Assembly (NCBI RefSeq): GCF_004793975.1
Contig: NZ_SRYB01000025.1
Coordinates: 13,255 to 77,254, forward strand
DNA: 64,000 nt
DNA from: Lepagella muris
Lineage (GTDB): Bacteria > Bacteroidota > Bacteroidia > Bacteroidales > Muribaculaceae
Direction of reading: 5' to 3'
Shown here: positions 1-9,923 of the stretch, in pieces
How positions within the stretch are numbered: the first letter of the stretch is position 1
Layout: every line of letters begins with the position of its first letter
Program-made: the position numbers and the translations under genes
Notes under the pieces: model-generated
What the model was told of the DNA's origin: nothing
What the model saw: the letters and a program-made list of their open reading frames with translations, nothing else
Databases searched by the model: none

Positions 1-471
1 GTTGGCAACGCCCGAGGTCTTTAGATCGCTACCTTTCACGGAAGATACGGATCCTGTCAAAGTCCCCTTTTTCTGCACGCCATATCCCACGACTACTACC
101 TCATCAAGATTGGATGTGCTTTCTGTCAATGATATCGTCATGTTGTCAGAAGCCTTGCATTCGAGGCTTTGGTAGCCGGTATAAGAGACGAGAAGTGTAG
201 ATCCGGGTACGACATTTATAGAGAAATTACCGTCGATATCCGAGGCAGTCCCTACGGCGGTACCCTTCACCATTACCGTCGCACCGATCAATGGTTCGTG
301 AGTCCTGGCATCAACTATAACTCCTGTTATAGTTTTTAGCTGTTGTTCCGATTGCTTTTGTTGTGGAGCACGGGCATATACCCCCACCGGGCACGCGGAA
401 ACTACACATAATGCCATCATCCCGGCAGCGATAAGAGTTTTACCGGAAGTGTTGTTGGAATTTGAAATCAT
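1..471 (-). CDS. susC: SusC-like TonB-dependent outer-membrane receptor, N-terminal part
   Basis: Only the first 157 codons are in the window; the gene runs off the left edge. The protein starts with a signal peptide (hydrophobic stretch around residues 12-30), then a carboxypeptidase-regulatory-like beta-sandwich (about residues 45-125, with the typical GVIVDA, PLIGATV and DGNFSI signatures), then the SusC TonB-box region DEVVVVGYGVQKK and the start of the plug. SusC proteins import oligosaccharides across the outer membrane with a SusD lipoprotein, which is expected just outside the window. It follows the GH97 gene by 43 bases on the same strand, the same order as susB-susC in the Bacteroides starch locus, so starch or another alpha-glucan is the likely substrate. 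The start is the ATG at 469-471; no other start fits the signal peptide. Confidence 0.93.
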   Translation of the reverse strand, partial: MISNSNNTSGKTLIAAGMMALCVVSACPVGVYARAPQQKQSEQQLKTITGVIVDARTHEPLIGATVMVKGTAVGTASDIDGNFSINVVPGSTLLVSYTGYQSLECKASDNMTISLTESTSNLDEVVVVGYGVQKKGTLTGSVSSVKGSDLKTSGVAN

Positions 472-514
472 TTCCTGGTAGATTTTTAGGTTAAAAATTG
501 GTTAATATTGGTTA

Positions 515-2455
515 TCAGCGTATGACGGCGGCATAGCCTCCGCCGGAATACATATTTATGGTCAGGATATCGCCGGCTTTCACGTCTTTTGTGCGGCGCG
601 CGAAGTCGTTTGCATCACGATCGACGTTTACACCATCTTCCCATGCTGTCAGCGTCTTGTTCCCTTCAATGAAATCAAGGGGGATATCAAAGGATTTACC
701 CTCTTTGCCACACATGCCTCCGATATACCAGGTATCGCCACTGCGTCGGGCTATCACGGTATATTCTCCGATCTTAGCTTGTATCACCTTTGTCTCATCC
801 CACACCACCGGCACTTGAGATAGAAATTCCATACATTCCGGTTCGCGATAATATTTTGTCGGAGAGTCGGCAAGCATCTGCAATGGACTTTCATAGACCA
901 CATACATCCCCAATTGATGACAACGTGTGCCGATAGAGGCGGGATGATTATAGTCTACCTTATGACTCTTCTCATGAAGGTTTGTCATTGAACCGGGAGT
1001 GTAGTCCATCGGACCCGCCACCATTCGGGTGAAGGGTAGTATTAGATTATGCTGTGGTGTCACCTTGCTGCTCCATTTGTGATTCTCCAGACCTGCGACA
1101 CCTTCAGAAGTGAGCACATTCGGGAAAGTCCTGAGCCATCCCGTAGGTTTATAGGCACCATGGAAATCCACGAGTAGCTTATGGGCTGCCGCCTTTCGTG
1201 CCACATCATAATAGAAATCCACCATTGCCTGATCATCACGATTCATGAAGTCCATCTTGATACCCTTGATTCCCCATTTCTCAAATTGAGCGAGAGCCTT
1301 ATCAAGCTGCTTGCTGAAAGGAGCCCATGATACCCAAAGGATAAGGTCTACACCCTTTTCCTTACCGTATGCCACGAGACGCGGTATGTCGATATCCGGT
1401 ATTGTCTTGGTAACATCCCATTCCTCCGACCATCCATCGTCGATTACCACATATTCCAGACCATATTTCGATGCAAAGTCAATGAAATATTCGTAGGTTT
1501 CATTATTGATGCCGCTCTTGAAGTCAACGCCTGTCACCATAAGGTCGTTATACCAGTCCCATGCGATCTTCCCCGGTTTTACCCAAGAATAATCACCTTT
1601 ACTTTCAGGAGCGAGCTTATATATGAGTTGGTTGGTGATGAGATTGGCATCGTTGTCGGCTACTATGACGGCACGCCAAGGGAAACTTCGGCGTCCTGTG
1701 GTGCGTGCTATATAGTTTGCGCGTTTTGATGGGAAAATCTGGCGTCCCGGAGTTGCTTTCTCTTCCAACGCCACGTTGGCAAACATCCCCGCAAATTCCC
1801 GTTCACTCTGTTTTCGCAGGAACATTCCCGGATAGCTATCAAGATCAGACTCGCTTATGAACACCCTTATATTGTCATCCCCTTTCATGAGAAGAGGGGT
1901 GCAGCAATACTGGTCGGTCTTTATTTCTGAAAGTTTTAGAGGGGTAAACGTAGGTTGCTGTGCAGTCAGCAGGCTTTTCACTTCGGGGAATAGTGTCTCA
2001 TAGTAGCCTGCCAACCGGAAAGTGGCTTCCTCGTCAAGCACATTGATTGAATCTTTGAACTGGGTGTTGAAGCGGTAGCCGAATCCATCATCGTATACCC
2101 TGAACTCAAGCGACCAATCCCCGGCGTGAAGCTCCATACTATTATATTCATCCTTGATATCTGCGCTTTTTTGGCGAATAACCGGATGTAGGATATCATT
2201 GGCAGACTTGCGTGTCACTTTCTTTACGTTGGCATTGTGTCCTATCACCTTTCCGTTGGAACATGTCATGGAGATTGGAGAGGGCTCAATGATTTGTTTG
2301 TTGCCATATTCTACTTCGTATGTCGTGACTTTGCCGCAATTCACAGTCACGGAAAGGCGGTTGTCGGGAGAACTGACTCTCCATTCCTTGGCGTTTGACG
2401 TGAACGTTGTCATGAAAGAGAAGCAGAGCAATACAGATAAGGGATATCTTTTCAT
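515..2455 (-). CDS. GH97 family alpha-glycosidase (SusB family), secreted
   Basis: 646 aa with a signal peptide (residues 1-22). The beta-sandwich N-terminal domain is followed by a TIM barrel carrying VIDDGW (about 337-342), KMDFM with Asp402, DFHGAYKPTG (about 430) and SEGVAG with Glu451. Known of the family: GH97 includes inverting alpha-glucosidases (SusB, catalytic glutamates) and retaining alpha-galactosidases, which use an Asp in the position of Asp402. The Asp here therefore suggests the retaining type, although the SusB-like position upstream of susC suggests an alpha-glucan role; I cannot decide the substrate. It lies directly upstream of susC in one operon and is divergent from a GH31 gene. 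A TAATTTTG promoter element on its strand lies at 2521-2528. Confidence 0.9.
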   Translation of the reverse strand: MKRYPLSVLLCFSFMTTFTSNAKEWRVSSPDNRLSVTVNCGKVTTYEVEYGNKQIIEPSPISMTCSNGKVIGHNANVKKVTRKSANDILHPVIRQKSADIKDEYNSMELHAGDWSLEFRVYDDGFGYRFNTQFKDSINVLDEEATFRLAGYYETLFPEVKSLLTAQQPTFTPLKLSEIKTDQYCCTPLLMKGDDNIRVFISESDLDSYPGMFLRKQSEREFAGMFANVALEEKATPGRQIFPSKRANYIARTTGRRSFPWRAVIVADNDANLITNQLIYKLAPESKGDYSWVKPGKIAWDWYNDLMVTGVDFKSGINNETYEYFIDFASKYGLEYVVIDDGWSEEWDVTKTIPDIDIPRLVAYGKEKGVDLILWVSWAPFSKQLDKALAQFEKWGIKGIKMDFMNRDDQAMVDFYYDVARKAAAHKLLVDFHGAYKPTGWLRTFPNVLTSEGVAGLENHKWSSKVTPQHNLILPFTRMVAGPMDYTPGSMTNLHEKSHKVDYNHPASIGTRCHQLGMYVVYESPLQMLADSPTKYYREPECMEFLSQVPVVWDETKVIQAKIGEYTVIARRSGDTWYIGGMCGKEGKSFDIPLDFIEGNKTLTAWEDGVNVDRDANDFARRTKDVKAGDILTINMYSGGGYAAVIR

Positions 2456-2835
2456 GATAGTTTTGTTTGGTAGGTTATACTTTCCCTCGGAGAGAGATGA
2501 TGGTTTGATTTTCGATATCGCAAAATTAGTAATTGGAGTGCCTAAGAGATGGCTTAGACGTACAAATCATTGATGTTATCGTACATTGTATGCGCCCGTA
2601 TGTCCATTCTTTTGATGAAATAATACATTTTTAAGTATTAATATATTTATTAACAGGGATATATGATTTAAATTTCAAAAAGGGGAGAATCACTCAAAAA
2701 AACGCCTGCATATTATGTCAGATTAAAAAATAATATCTAAATTTACACATGATTATCTGTCTGCACCCCTTGAAGTATTGCCTTTTAGGGGAATGTGGAG
2801 GACTGAGACGGAAATTTCCAAATACTATATATCCC
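2456..2835. promoter_or_regulatory. Divergent intergenic region between GH97 and GH31
   Basis: 380 bases without a convincing gene. It holds the minus-strand promoter at 2521-2528 and, towards the GH31 gene, TAAATTTA at 2738-2745, one base off the -7 consensus. The stretch 2580-2750 is very AT-rich. I see no clear operator palindrome. Confidence 0.5.
2521..2528 (-). promoter_or_regulatory. Bacteroidota -7 promoter element for the GH97-susC operon
   Basis: Read on the minus strand this is TAATTTTG, a perfect match to the Bacteroidota -7 consensus TAnnTTTG. It lies about 65 bases upstream of the GH97 start codon. Confidence 0.6.
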
Positions 2836-5394
2836 ATGAAGAATTACGGAATGAAGAAGATTTTCACAGCATGTCTCACCGTCTTATCGGTGTTTTCTCT
2901 GTCAGCCACGACACCGCAGACAGATGGAATTGTCTATAAGGACAAGACGAAACGTTTTACGGTAGTGTCCGACGGGCTTGTCAGGATGGAATATGCGCCC
3001 GACGGAAAATTCAACGATGCCCCCAGTTTTATAGGCTACAACAGGTCGTATCCAAAGACTGACGCCAAGGTGACAGACGACGGGAAGAACGTGACGATAA
3101 CCACGTCGAAACTTACCCTTAATTACAAGAAGTGCAACAGCCCCTTCTCGGCAGATAACCTCACTATAGTATCGGCTGAGGGTGTCAAGCCTTTTGAGTG
3201 GAAGCCGGGCACTCCACAGAAGATGAATCTGGAGGGCACCACACGCACGCTCGACTGGTGGAACGGTGATGAATTGCAGTGGGAAAACAGAGAGGGGGAA
3301 TGGTGCACACGTCCGGGCAAACTTGATCCGGGTGTACTCGCCCGTGACGGTTGGACTCTTATTGACGATTCACGCGGCTTCCTGCTGGATGATGATCCGG
3401 TGATTCCCTGGGTAAAGAAGCGCAAGTCAAAGAAAGGTGCACAGGATTTCTATTTCATCGGCTACGGTTCCGACTATAAGGGTGCGCTTAAGGACTTCAC
3501 TACGCTTTCCGGGAAGATACCTATTCTTCCCCGTTATGCTTTCGGCTACTGGTGGTCGAGATGGTGGGCTTATTCCGAGCATGAGGTACGTCAGCTGATC
3601 GACAATTTCAAATCGTATGACATACCTGTGGAGGTGCTGGTCATTGACATGGACTGGCATTACACTGACGCCGAACATGGAGGCTGGACCGGCTGGACCT
3701 GGAACCGCCGCCTGTTCCCCGAGCCGGAGAAATTCCTCAACTATCTGCGTGACCGCAACCTGAAGGTGACGCTCAACTTGCATCCTGCCTCCGGCATCAA
3801 GAAGTTTGAGCAGGCATATCCTCAGATTGCACGCGAGAATGGCGTGGATCCTAAGACGGAAAAGGATATTCCGTGGGTATCGTCTGACCGCACGTTTATC
3901 AACAGCGTCTTTGACCATATCCTCGACCCCATGACGAAAGAGGGCGTCAGCTTCTGGTGGCTTGACTGGCAGCAGAGTCTATATGATTCGAAAATGGATT
4001 CCCTAAGCAACACATGGTGGCTTAACCATACGTTCTTCAACAAGATGAAGAATACGAGCGATGCCCGCCCGATTATCTTCCACCGTTGGGGCGGTCTGGG
4101 CAACCACCGTTATCAGCTTGGTTTCTCCGGCGACAGCTACACCACATGGAAGACCTTGGAATACATGCCCTATTTTACGAGCACGGCTTCCAACGTTGGT
4201 TACGGATATTGGGGACACGACATAGGTGGCTTCCGTGCCCTTCCCGGCGACTCCATCATAGACCTGGAACTCTACACCCGTTTCTTCCAATTCGGTGCAT
4301 ATTCTCCCGTGATGCGCACCCATTCCGACAAGAAGGTTCATCTTAATAAGGAGCCGTGGAATTTCGACAGGGAGACGCTTAATCTGATAAGGGATGCCGT
4401 CAAGCTGCGCTACCGCAACGTGCCATATATCTATTCCATGGCTCGCAAGACGTATGACGACGGTGTGTCGATCTGCCGTCCGATGTATTATGAATATCCC
4501 GAGACAGAGGAGGCATACGATTACAAGGGGCAGTATTATTTCGGCGACAACATGATAGTTGCGCCTGTGGTCTCTCCGGCTGTCGATGGCTATTCCAAGA
4601 TAAAGGTATGGCTTCCGGAGGGGAAATGGTATGAGGAGTCGTCAGGCACGCTTCTGGATGGCAACAGGGTCTATGAACGCACCATGGCGATGGATGAATA
4701 TCCCGTCTATATCAAGGCAGGGTCGGTGATTCCTCATCATGCGGCATCTGTCGATAATCTGCGGTCAAATTCCGCTCCTCTCTCAATCAGTGTATATCCC
4801 GGCGGAGACGGCGAGTTTGACCTGTATGAGGATTTCGGCGACGACGATAACTATGCCGATAATTTCGCGGTCACAAAGATACGCTCGCATCGTGAGGGGA
4901 ACACCCTTGACATCACTTTCGAACCCAGAAAGGGCTCTTATCGTGAGATGCCCTCCAAAAGGGATGTTGACGTGAAGATTCATGCCACATTGCAGCCGGA
5001 GAAAGTGACGGTAGATGGTATGCCTGTGGAATACACCTATTCTCCGGAGGAGTTGGCAGTGGTGGTTGATCTTGGTGACTATGACTGCGCCAAAGGGAAG
5101 AGGATAAACATGGTCTTCCCGGAGAATGCTGACGAGGCTGACGGCACTATAGGAAGCATGCACCGTTTTGTCAAGGCATTCGGGAAGTTGAAGGATAAAT
5201 ATGCCGAACTTGAGGTCAATGAGGATTTCGGCACCATGAGCGTGATATATGAGATGCTCGAATATTATCCGACAGAGAGCAGAGAGCGTCTTTTCACATT
5301 CCGCGACAAATTTTCGCGACTCAAGGATATAGTTGCCGGTCAGCCTATGCCGGAGAGTGCGCGCAAATGGTTTGTGAAGGCGGTAGGGCTCTGA
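2836..5394 (+). CDS. GH31 alpha-glucosidase-family enzyme, secreted
   Basis: About 852 aa. An open frame extends back to an ATG at 2749, but that lies beside a promoter-like element and encodes no sensible leader. The ATGs at 2836 and 2851 both give a proper signal peptide (KKIFTACLTVLSVFSLSA); 2836 is chosen. The N-terminal beta-sandwich is followed by the GH31 barrel. WWLDWQQ (about 3952-3972) carries the nucleophile Asp and GFSGDSYTTW (about 4120-4150) the acid/base Asp; GYWGHDIGGF follows. The C-terminal beta domains extend beyond the usual end by about 80 residues of helical sequence. GH31 enzymes cleave alpha-glucosidic or alpha-xylosidic ends. Its position divergent from GH97-susC suggests it works on the same alpha-glucan oligosaccharides, probably in the periplasm. 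Confidence 0.9.
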   Translation: MKNYGMKKIFTACLTVLSVFSLSATTPQTDGIVYKDKTKRFTVVSDGLVRMEYAPDGKFNDAPSFIGYNRSYPKTDAKVTDDGKNVTITTSKLTLNYKKCNSPFSADNLTIVSAEGVKPFEWKPGTPQKMNLEGTTRTLDWWNGDELQWENREGEWCTRPGKLDPGVLARDGWTLIDDSRGFLLDDDPVIPWVKKRKSKKGAQDFYFIGYGSDYKGALKDFTTLSGKIPILPRYAFGYWWSRWWAYSEHEVRQLIDNFKSYDIPVEVLVIDMDWHYTDAEHGGWTGWTWNRRLFPEPEKFLNYLRDRNLKVTLNLHPASGIKKFEQAYPQIARENGVDPKTEKDIPWVSSDRTFINSVFDHILDPMTKEGVSFWWLDWQQSLYDSKMDSLSNTWWLNHTFFNKMKNTSDARPIIFHRWGGLGNHRYQLGFSGDSYTTWKTLEYMPYFTSTASNVGYGYWGHDIGGFRALPGDSIIDLELYTRFFQFGAYSPVMRTHSDKKVHLNKEPWNFDRETLNLIRDAVKLRYRNVPYIYSMARKTYDDGVSICRPMYYEYPETEEAYDYKGQYYFGDNMIVAPVVSPAVDGYSKIKVWLPEGKWYEESSGTLLDGNRVYERTMAMDEYPVYIKAGSVIPHHAASVDNLRSNSAPLSISVYPGGDGEFDLYEDFGDDDNYADNFAVTKIRSHREGNTLDITFEPRKGSYREMPSKRDVDVKIHATLQPEKVTVDGMPVEYTYSPEELAVVVDLGDYDCAKGKRINMVFPENADEADGTIGSMHRFVKAFGKLKDKYAELEVNEDFGTMSVIYEMLEYYPTESRERLFTFRDKFSRLKDIVAGQPMPESARKWFVKAVGL

Positions 5395-5400
5395 GTGCGC

Positions 5401-6879
5401 TTATCCTCGCCAGAAGCGTGGGATGAAAAGCACGATTATCGTGAATATCTCAAGTCGTCCGGCAAGCATTACCCCCGACATAAGCCATTTCACCAAATCC
5501 GGAAACACACTGAAGGAACCTTCGCTACCGGTGATTCCATATCCTAGTCCGTTGTTGCTAAGGCATGACAATACAGCGAATGCGGAATCAAAAACCGGGA
5601 ATCCATACATTGTTGTGATTACTGTTGTCGCGAGCCACAGAAAAAGGTAACATGCAAGGAAGGCGAAGATCTTTATCAATATGCCGTCGCTGAGATACGT
5701 GCCGTTGACGTGTATGGCATTCATTCTGTTGGGATAAAGTATGCGTCGGCTCTCGTTGCGTGCGTTCTTGCAAATGACAAGCAGTCTGTCAGTTTTCAGA
5801 CCACCCGACGTGGAGCCGGCACATGCTCCGATCCCCATCAGCAACGTAAGGACCGCTACCACCGAAGGTCGCATTATCTCATACGGCATTGATGATACGC
5901 CCGTACTCGTAAAAGCGGATACCGTCTGACACAGAGGGTCGATGAGAAGATTTCTCAAGCTTCGTGGCTCTCCGCTAATCAACAGAGACAGCAATGTGAT
6001 CATGTAGGAGACTCCCAGAATCATGCAATAGCATCTGAAGACATCGTTGCCGGTGAGGCTCTTACGGTCTCCTCTTGCCACCCTGTAAAGAATTATGAAG
6101 TTGATCCCGCTCACAAACATAAAGATTGTCATAGTTCCGTTTATATACGCGCTGTCCCAATAATCCAGACCTGCCGAGTGAGGACTGAAGCCGCCTGTGG
6201 ATACGCAACTCATGGATGTGCATACGCTGTCAAAAAGATCCATCGGTCCTGCCCAGAGGGCGAGAATACATAGAATGGTTATCATTGAGTATACCATCCA
6301 AAGGGTCTTTGCCGTATGCCCGATGCGTGGATGTATCTTGTCGTGGGTTATGCCGGTGGTCTCTGTGTTGAACATCCATATCCCGTCGGTCTTGTTTAGG
6401 GCGGGGAGAAGGGCGAGAGTGAAGAGGATAATGCCGAGTCCGCCGAACCATTGTATCTCACTGCGCCAGAATAGCACCCCTTTTGAGCAACGGTCAACAT
6501 CGGCAATCACAGTCGCGCCGGTAGTGGTGAACCCCGACATTGTCTCAAAAAAGGCGTCAGCCACACCGAGAGAGCATGTCGGCGACCAGATAAGGGGCAA
6601 CATGCCGAATGCTGAGAATAGTACCCAGCATAATCCTGTGAGCAGATATGATTCCCGACGGGTCACGTCGGTGTTGAACCCGCTGCCGGGCTGTGCGAGA
6701 AGCAGACCCGGCACCATGCAGCATCCTATTGCTGCCAAAAACACCTTATAGTCGTTCTCTCCGTATGATATGCTTACCAATGTGGGGAGAATAAGCATGG
6801 CTGCCTCCAGGAGAAGCATCCATCCCATCACCCGGCACACTGTGCGATAGTTGATGACTTTCGTTTTCATGTCGGTCAA
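5401..6879 (-). CDS. trkH: TrkH-family potassium uptake membrane subunit
   Basis: 492 aa polytopic inner-membrane protein. The four pore-loop signatures of the TrkH/KtrB family are visible: FTTTGATV, VSTGGFSP, TSTGVSSM and SNNGLGYG, each with the central glycine that forms the potassium filter. It starts 8 bases after the trkA stop codon on the same strand, so the two form an operon and a Trk channel-regulator complex. Its 3' end faces the GH31 3' end only 6 bases away. Length is normal for the family. Confidence 0.95.
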   Translation of the reverse strand: MTDMKTKVINYRTVCRVMGWMLLLEAAMLILPTLVSISYGENDYKVFLAAIGCCMVPGLLLAQPGSGFNTDVTRRESYLLTGLCWVLFSAFGMLPLIWSPTCSLGVADAFFETMSGFTTTGATVIADVDRCSKGVLFWRSEIQWFGGLGIILFTLALLPALNKTDGIWMFNTETTGITHDKIHPRIGHTAKTLWMVYSMITILCILALWAGPMDLFDSVCTSMSCVSTGGFSPHSAGLDYWDSAYINGTMTIFMFVSGINFIILYRVARGDRKSLTGNDVFRCYCMILGVSYMITLLSLLISGEPRSLRNLLIDPLCQTVSAFTSTGVSSMPYEIMRPSVVAVLTLLMGIGACAGSTSGGLKTDRLLVICKNARNESRRILYPNRMNAIHVNGTYLSDGILIKIFAFLACYLFLWLATTVITTMYGFPVFDSAFAVLSCLSNNGLGYGITGSEGSFSVFPDLVKWLMSGVMLAGRLEIFTIIVLFIPRFWRG

Positions 6880-6887
6880 TATTACTA

Positions 6888-8243
6888 TTATTTCTTTTGG
6901 AAAGGAGACTTACCGAAAAGACGGTCCACCTCCTTGAAATGCCCGTTGCGGCACACTGCCACCACATGATCGCCGGGCATCAATATCGTGTCGCCGTCAA
7001 CGAGGTAGCCTTTACTGCCGCGAATCACTCCGGCGATTGTGAGATGTCGGGATATATGCACGTCACGCACACGTTCTCCGGCTACCTTCGCCCCTTCTCT
7101 CACCACAATCTCCATCACTCCGGCAGATTCAAGCGACATAAGGCGGGGGGCCTCCACATCGTTGTTGAGTATCAGCCGCATTATATGGGATGAGGTGACG
7201 AGTTTCTTGTTGATAACCTTGTCGATATTCAGACTCTCTCCCTCGGCGATGTATTGGGTGTCTTCAATCTCGGCTATCACGGTTCCCACCCCAAATTCAC
7301 GAGCAATCATACAGCTTACTATGTTTGTCTCATCGCTACCGGAAAAAGCAAGGAAAGCATCCATCGATGGCAGATCCTCCTCCCTCAGCACGTCAAGATT
7401 ACGGAAACTTGCGTTGACCACAGTCACGTCTGGCAGAATCTCCGTGATTTTCCGGCATAGCTCCCTGTCTGGCTCTATTATGACCACGTCGTAGTCTTTC
7501 ATGAGCCTTGCCGCAACAATGCGGGCAAACTTGTCGCCTCCGGCAATCATGACCCGGCGGATACGTTTCTGGACTGTCCCGCATAATGCAGGTAGAGTAT
7601 TGAGATTTTCAGGAGTTGCCACGAGATATATGGTGTCTCCCTCAAGCAGGGTGTCGGAGCCGCGAGGAATTATGAGATCCCAACCGCGCTTGATTGCTGC
7701 CACGTGGAATGTGCGTTCCGTATTGGCAAGGTCGCGTAGCGTAAGCCCGACGAGAGGGGAGTTGCCCTTTAGCCTGACCGCCACCACGGTAAGCAGACCT
7801 CCATGAAGTTCGAATCTGTTCTTTGTCCAATTGTTTCTCAACGACACAAGCACCTCATGGGCGGCGAGAAGTTCGGGGAAGACCATAGTGCCGATTCCCG
7901 ACGTTTCAAGAAACTCCCGGCTCGGCGAACGCATTAGTTCCTCCTCGTCGATACGCGCCACAGTGGAGCGTGCGCCGCATAGCTTCGCCAGTTGGCAGGC
8001 GGTGATATTGAGAGGAGTCCTCTTATTGACTGCGATAAACAGGTCGGAGTCTGCGACTCCGGCTTTTTTGAGATCCTTCACCGAGAGAGGATTCCCGGAA
8101 GTAGTGAGTATGTTATAGCGGGCATCGAGATTATTCAGATGCTCGTCGTTATTACCCATCAGTATGATATCTTGGTTTTCAGAAGAGAGAAGCTTGGCGA
8201 GATACGTTCCGGATTCACCATCTCCCGATATGAATATCTTCAT
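6888..8243 (-). CDS. trkA: TrkA, cytosolic NAD-binding regulator of Trk potassium uptake
   Basis: 451 aa with two tandem RCK units. The first Rossmann fold begins FISGDGESGTYLAKLL at residues 3-18, the second MIAGGDKFARIVAARL near residue 232, and each is followed by a TrkA-C domain (LKGNSPLVGLTLRDL near 160; VREGAKVAGERVRD near 385). TrkA binds NAD(H) or ATP and gates the TrkH channel on the cytoplasmic side. It is the first gene of the trkA-trkH operon. Its leader region shares 266 bases with the divergent sugar transporter gene. Confidence 0.95.
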   Translation of the reverse strand: MKIFISGDGESGTYLAKLLSSENQDIILMGNNDEHLNNLDARYNILTTSGNPLSVKDLKKAGVADSDLFIAVNKRTPLNITACQLAKLCGARSTVARIDEEELMRSPSREFLETSGIGTMVFPELLAAHEVLVSLRNNWTKNRFELHGGLLTVVAVRLKGNSPLVGLTLRDLANTERTFHVAAIKRGWDLIIPRGSDTLLEGDTIYLVATPENLNTLPALCGTVQKRIRRVMIAGGDKFARIVAARLMKDYDVVIIEPDRELCRKITEILPDVTVVNASFRNLDVLREEDLPSMDAFLAFSGSDETNIVSCMIAREFGVGTVIAEIEDTQYIAEGESLNIDKVINKKLVTSSHIMRLILNNDVEAPRLMSLESAGVMEIVVREGAKVAGERVRDVHISRHLTIAGVIRGSKGYLVDGDTILMPGDHVVAVCRNGHFKEVDRLFGKSPFQKK

Positions 8244-8409
8244 TATTTCACAAGTTATTTTTTAAGTTTACTTAGCAGCTTCGCTACAATATCCATTAGA
8301 TATAACAATTCTTACACTATTTTTGCAATTTCAAAAACGTCTTTATCGTGCAATTCTGAAGAAATCTATCTCTCCGTGATATTTTACATCATTTACAAGT
8401 TAAAATCTA

Positions 8410-8440
8410 TTTGCCGAGGCATCGATAGGTTGTAATTTTG
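8410..8440 (+). promoter_or_regulatory. Bacteroidota promoter for the sugar porter operon
   Basis: TTTG at 8410-8413, a 19-base spacer, then TAATTTTG at 8433-8440. This matches both halves of the -33/-7 consensus with the correct spacing. It lies 69 bases upstream of the MFS start codon. Confidence 0.75.
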
Positions 8441-8509
8441 CAAAGTGAAAATGAAGTTTGACCGACTTCATAAGTTGAATGATAAGTAGAACAAAAAAAT
8501 ATCATTACC

Positions 8510-9892
8510 ATGAATCGATATAACTACAGATTAGTCTATTTCATTTGTATGGTCTCGGCGTTGGGAGGCCTTTTGTTCGGTTACGACTGGGTCGTGATTG
8601 GCGGTGCAAAGCCGTTTTATGAACTATATTTCGGAATCAGCGATAATCCTGCGATGCAAGGTTGGGCGATGAGTTCGGCGATATTGGGATGTCTGGCAGG
8701 CGCAGTTTCTGCCGGAATGCTTGCCGACCGTTACGGGCGCAAGCCATTGCTCACATTGTCGGCAATCATCTTTTTCATCTCGGCGGTTGCTACCGGAGCG
8801 TTTAATGACTTCTCATTGTTCATCATTGCCCGTCTTGTGGGTGGCATTGCCATTGGCATAGCGTCGGCATTATCGCCTATGTATATAGCGGAGGCAGCCC
8901 CGACCCACGTGAGAGGCAAATTGGTGACGCTAAATCAGATGACAATTGTATTCGGTATCCTTGGTGCGCAGATTGTCAATATGCTTCTCGCCGATCCGAT
9001 ACCGGACGGAATGACATCACAGGAGATGATGACGACGTGGAACGTGCAGTCCGGTTGGCGTTGGATGTTCTGGGCAGAGGCATTCCCTTCAGTTCTGTTT
9101 GTAGTCCTCACATTCTTCATACCGGAGAGTCCGCGTTGGCTTACGATGGTGGGACGTGTGGAGGCTGCTGAGATCGTATATTTCAAGATAGGGGGCAAGG
9201 ATTATGCAAAAGAGGCGGTTGTCGCCATACAGAATGCGGAAAAGCGAGGGAATGCCGGACTATCAACATTGTTTAGCCGACCGTATGTGCCGGTGCTTGT
9301 GCTGGGAGTGATCATAGCCGTATTCCAGCAGTGGTGTGGCACCAACGTGATATTCAATTATGCACAGGAGATATTCGCATCGGCAGGTTATCCACTTGGT
9401 GATATGCTCTTTAATATCGTGGTTACAGGTATTGCCAACGTGGTTTTTACATTTGTGGCGATTTTCACGGTGGAGAAACTCGGACGTCGCAAGCTGATGC
9501 TAATGGGTGCGTTGGGACTCGCGCTGATTTACATGATTCTCGGCACATGCTACTATTTCCAAGTCAGCGGCATATTGATGGTGATATGTGTGGTGGCTGC
9601 TATAGCCTGCTATGCCATGACTCTCGGACCCATCACATGGGTGCTTCTTGCGGAGCTTTTCCCCGATAAGGTGAGAGCGATTGCGATGGCGGTATGCACC
9701 TTTGCTCTTTGGACCGGTTGTTTCACGCTGACATATTCCTTCCCGATACTTAATTCATGGCTCGGAAGCTATGGCACGTTCTGGCTGTATGCCGCGATCT
9801 GCTTGTCGGGTTACATCTATTTCCTGAAGGTGTTGCCAGAGACAAAAGGTAAGTCACTGGAAGAGCTTGAAAATGAATTGATAAAGAAGTGA
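8510..9892 (+). CDS. MFS sugar porter (sugar:proton symporter family)
   Basis: 460 aa with twelve predicted membrane segments. Sugar-porter signatures are all present: GGLLFGYDWVVIGG in helix 1, ADRYGRKPLL after helix 2, PESPRWL before the central loop, EKLGRRKLML after helix 8 and LPETKGKSLEELE at the C-terminus. Members of this family (XylE, GalP, glucose transporters) import monosaccharides across the inner membrane. It heads a likely operon with the DUF5107/TPR protein (31 bases downstream) and a GH2 enzyme. This points to uptake of the monosaccharide released by that enzyme; the specific sugar cannot be read from the sequence. Confidence 0.92.
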   Translation: MNRYNYRLVYFICMVSALGGLLFGYDWVVIGGAKPFYELYFGISDNPAMQGWAMSSAILGCLAGAVSAGMLADRYGRKPLLTLSAIIFFISAVATGAFNDFSLFIIARLVGGIAIGIASALSPMYIAEAAPTHVRGKLVTLNQMTIVFGILGAQIVNMLLADPIPDGMTSQEMMTTWNVQSGWRWMFWAEAFPSVLFVVLTFFIPESPRWLTMVGRVEAAEIVYFKIGGKDYAKEAVVAIQNAEKRGNAGLSTLFSRPYVPVLVLGVIIAVFQQWCGTNVIFNYAQEIFASAGYPLGDMLFNIVVTGIANVVFTFVAIFTVEKLGRRKLMLMGALGLALIYMILGTCYYFQVSGILMVICVVAAIACYAMTLGPITWVLLAELFPDKVRAIAMAVCTFALWTGCFTLTYSFPILNSWLGSYGTFWLYAAICLSGYIYFLKVLPETKGKSLEELENELIKK

Positions 9893-9923
9893 AAATTAAA
9901 AATCATATAAAGATACAGATATT

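Noticed and set aside
2749..2835. Upstream extension of the GH31 frame to the ATG at 2749
   Set aside because: It sits beside the promoter-like element at 2738-2745 and would destroy the signal peptide; the ATGs at 2836 and 2851 give a proper one.
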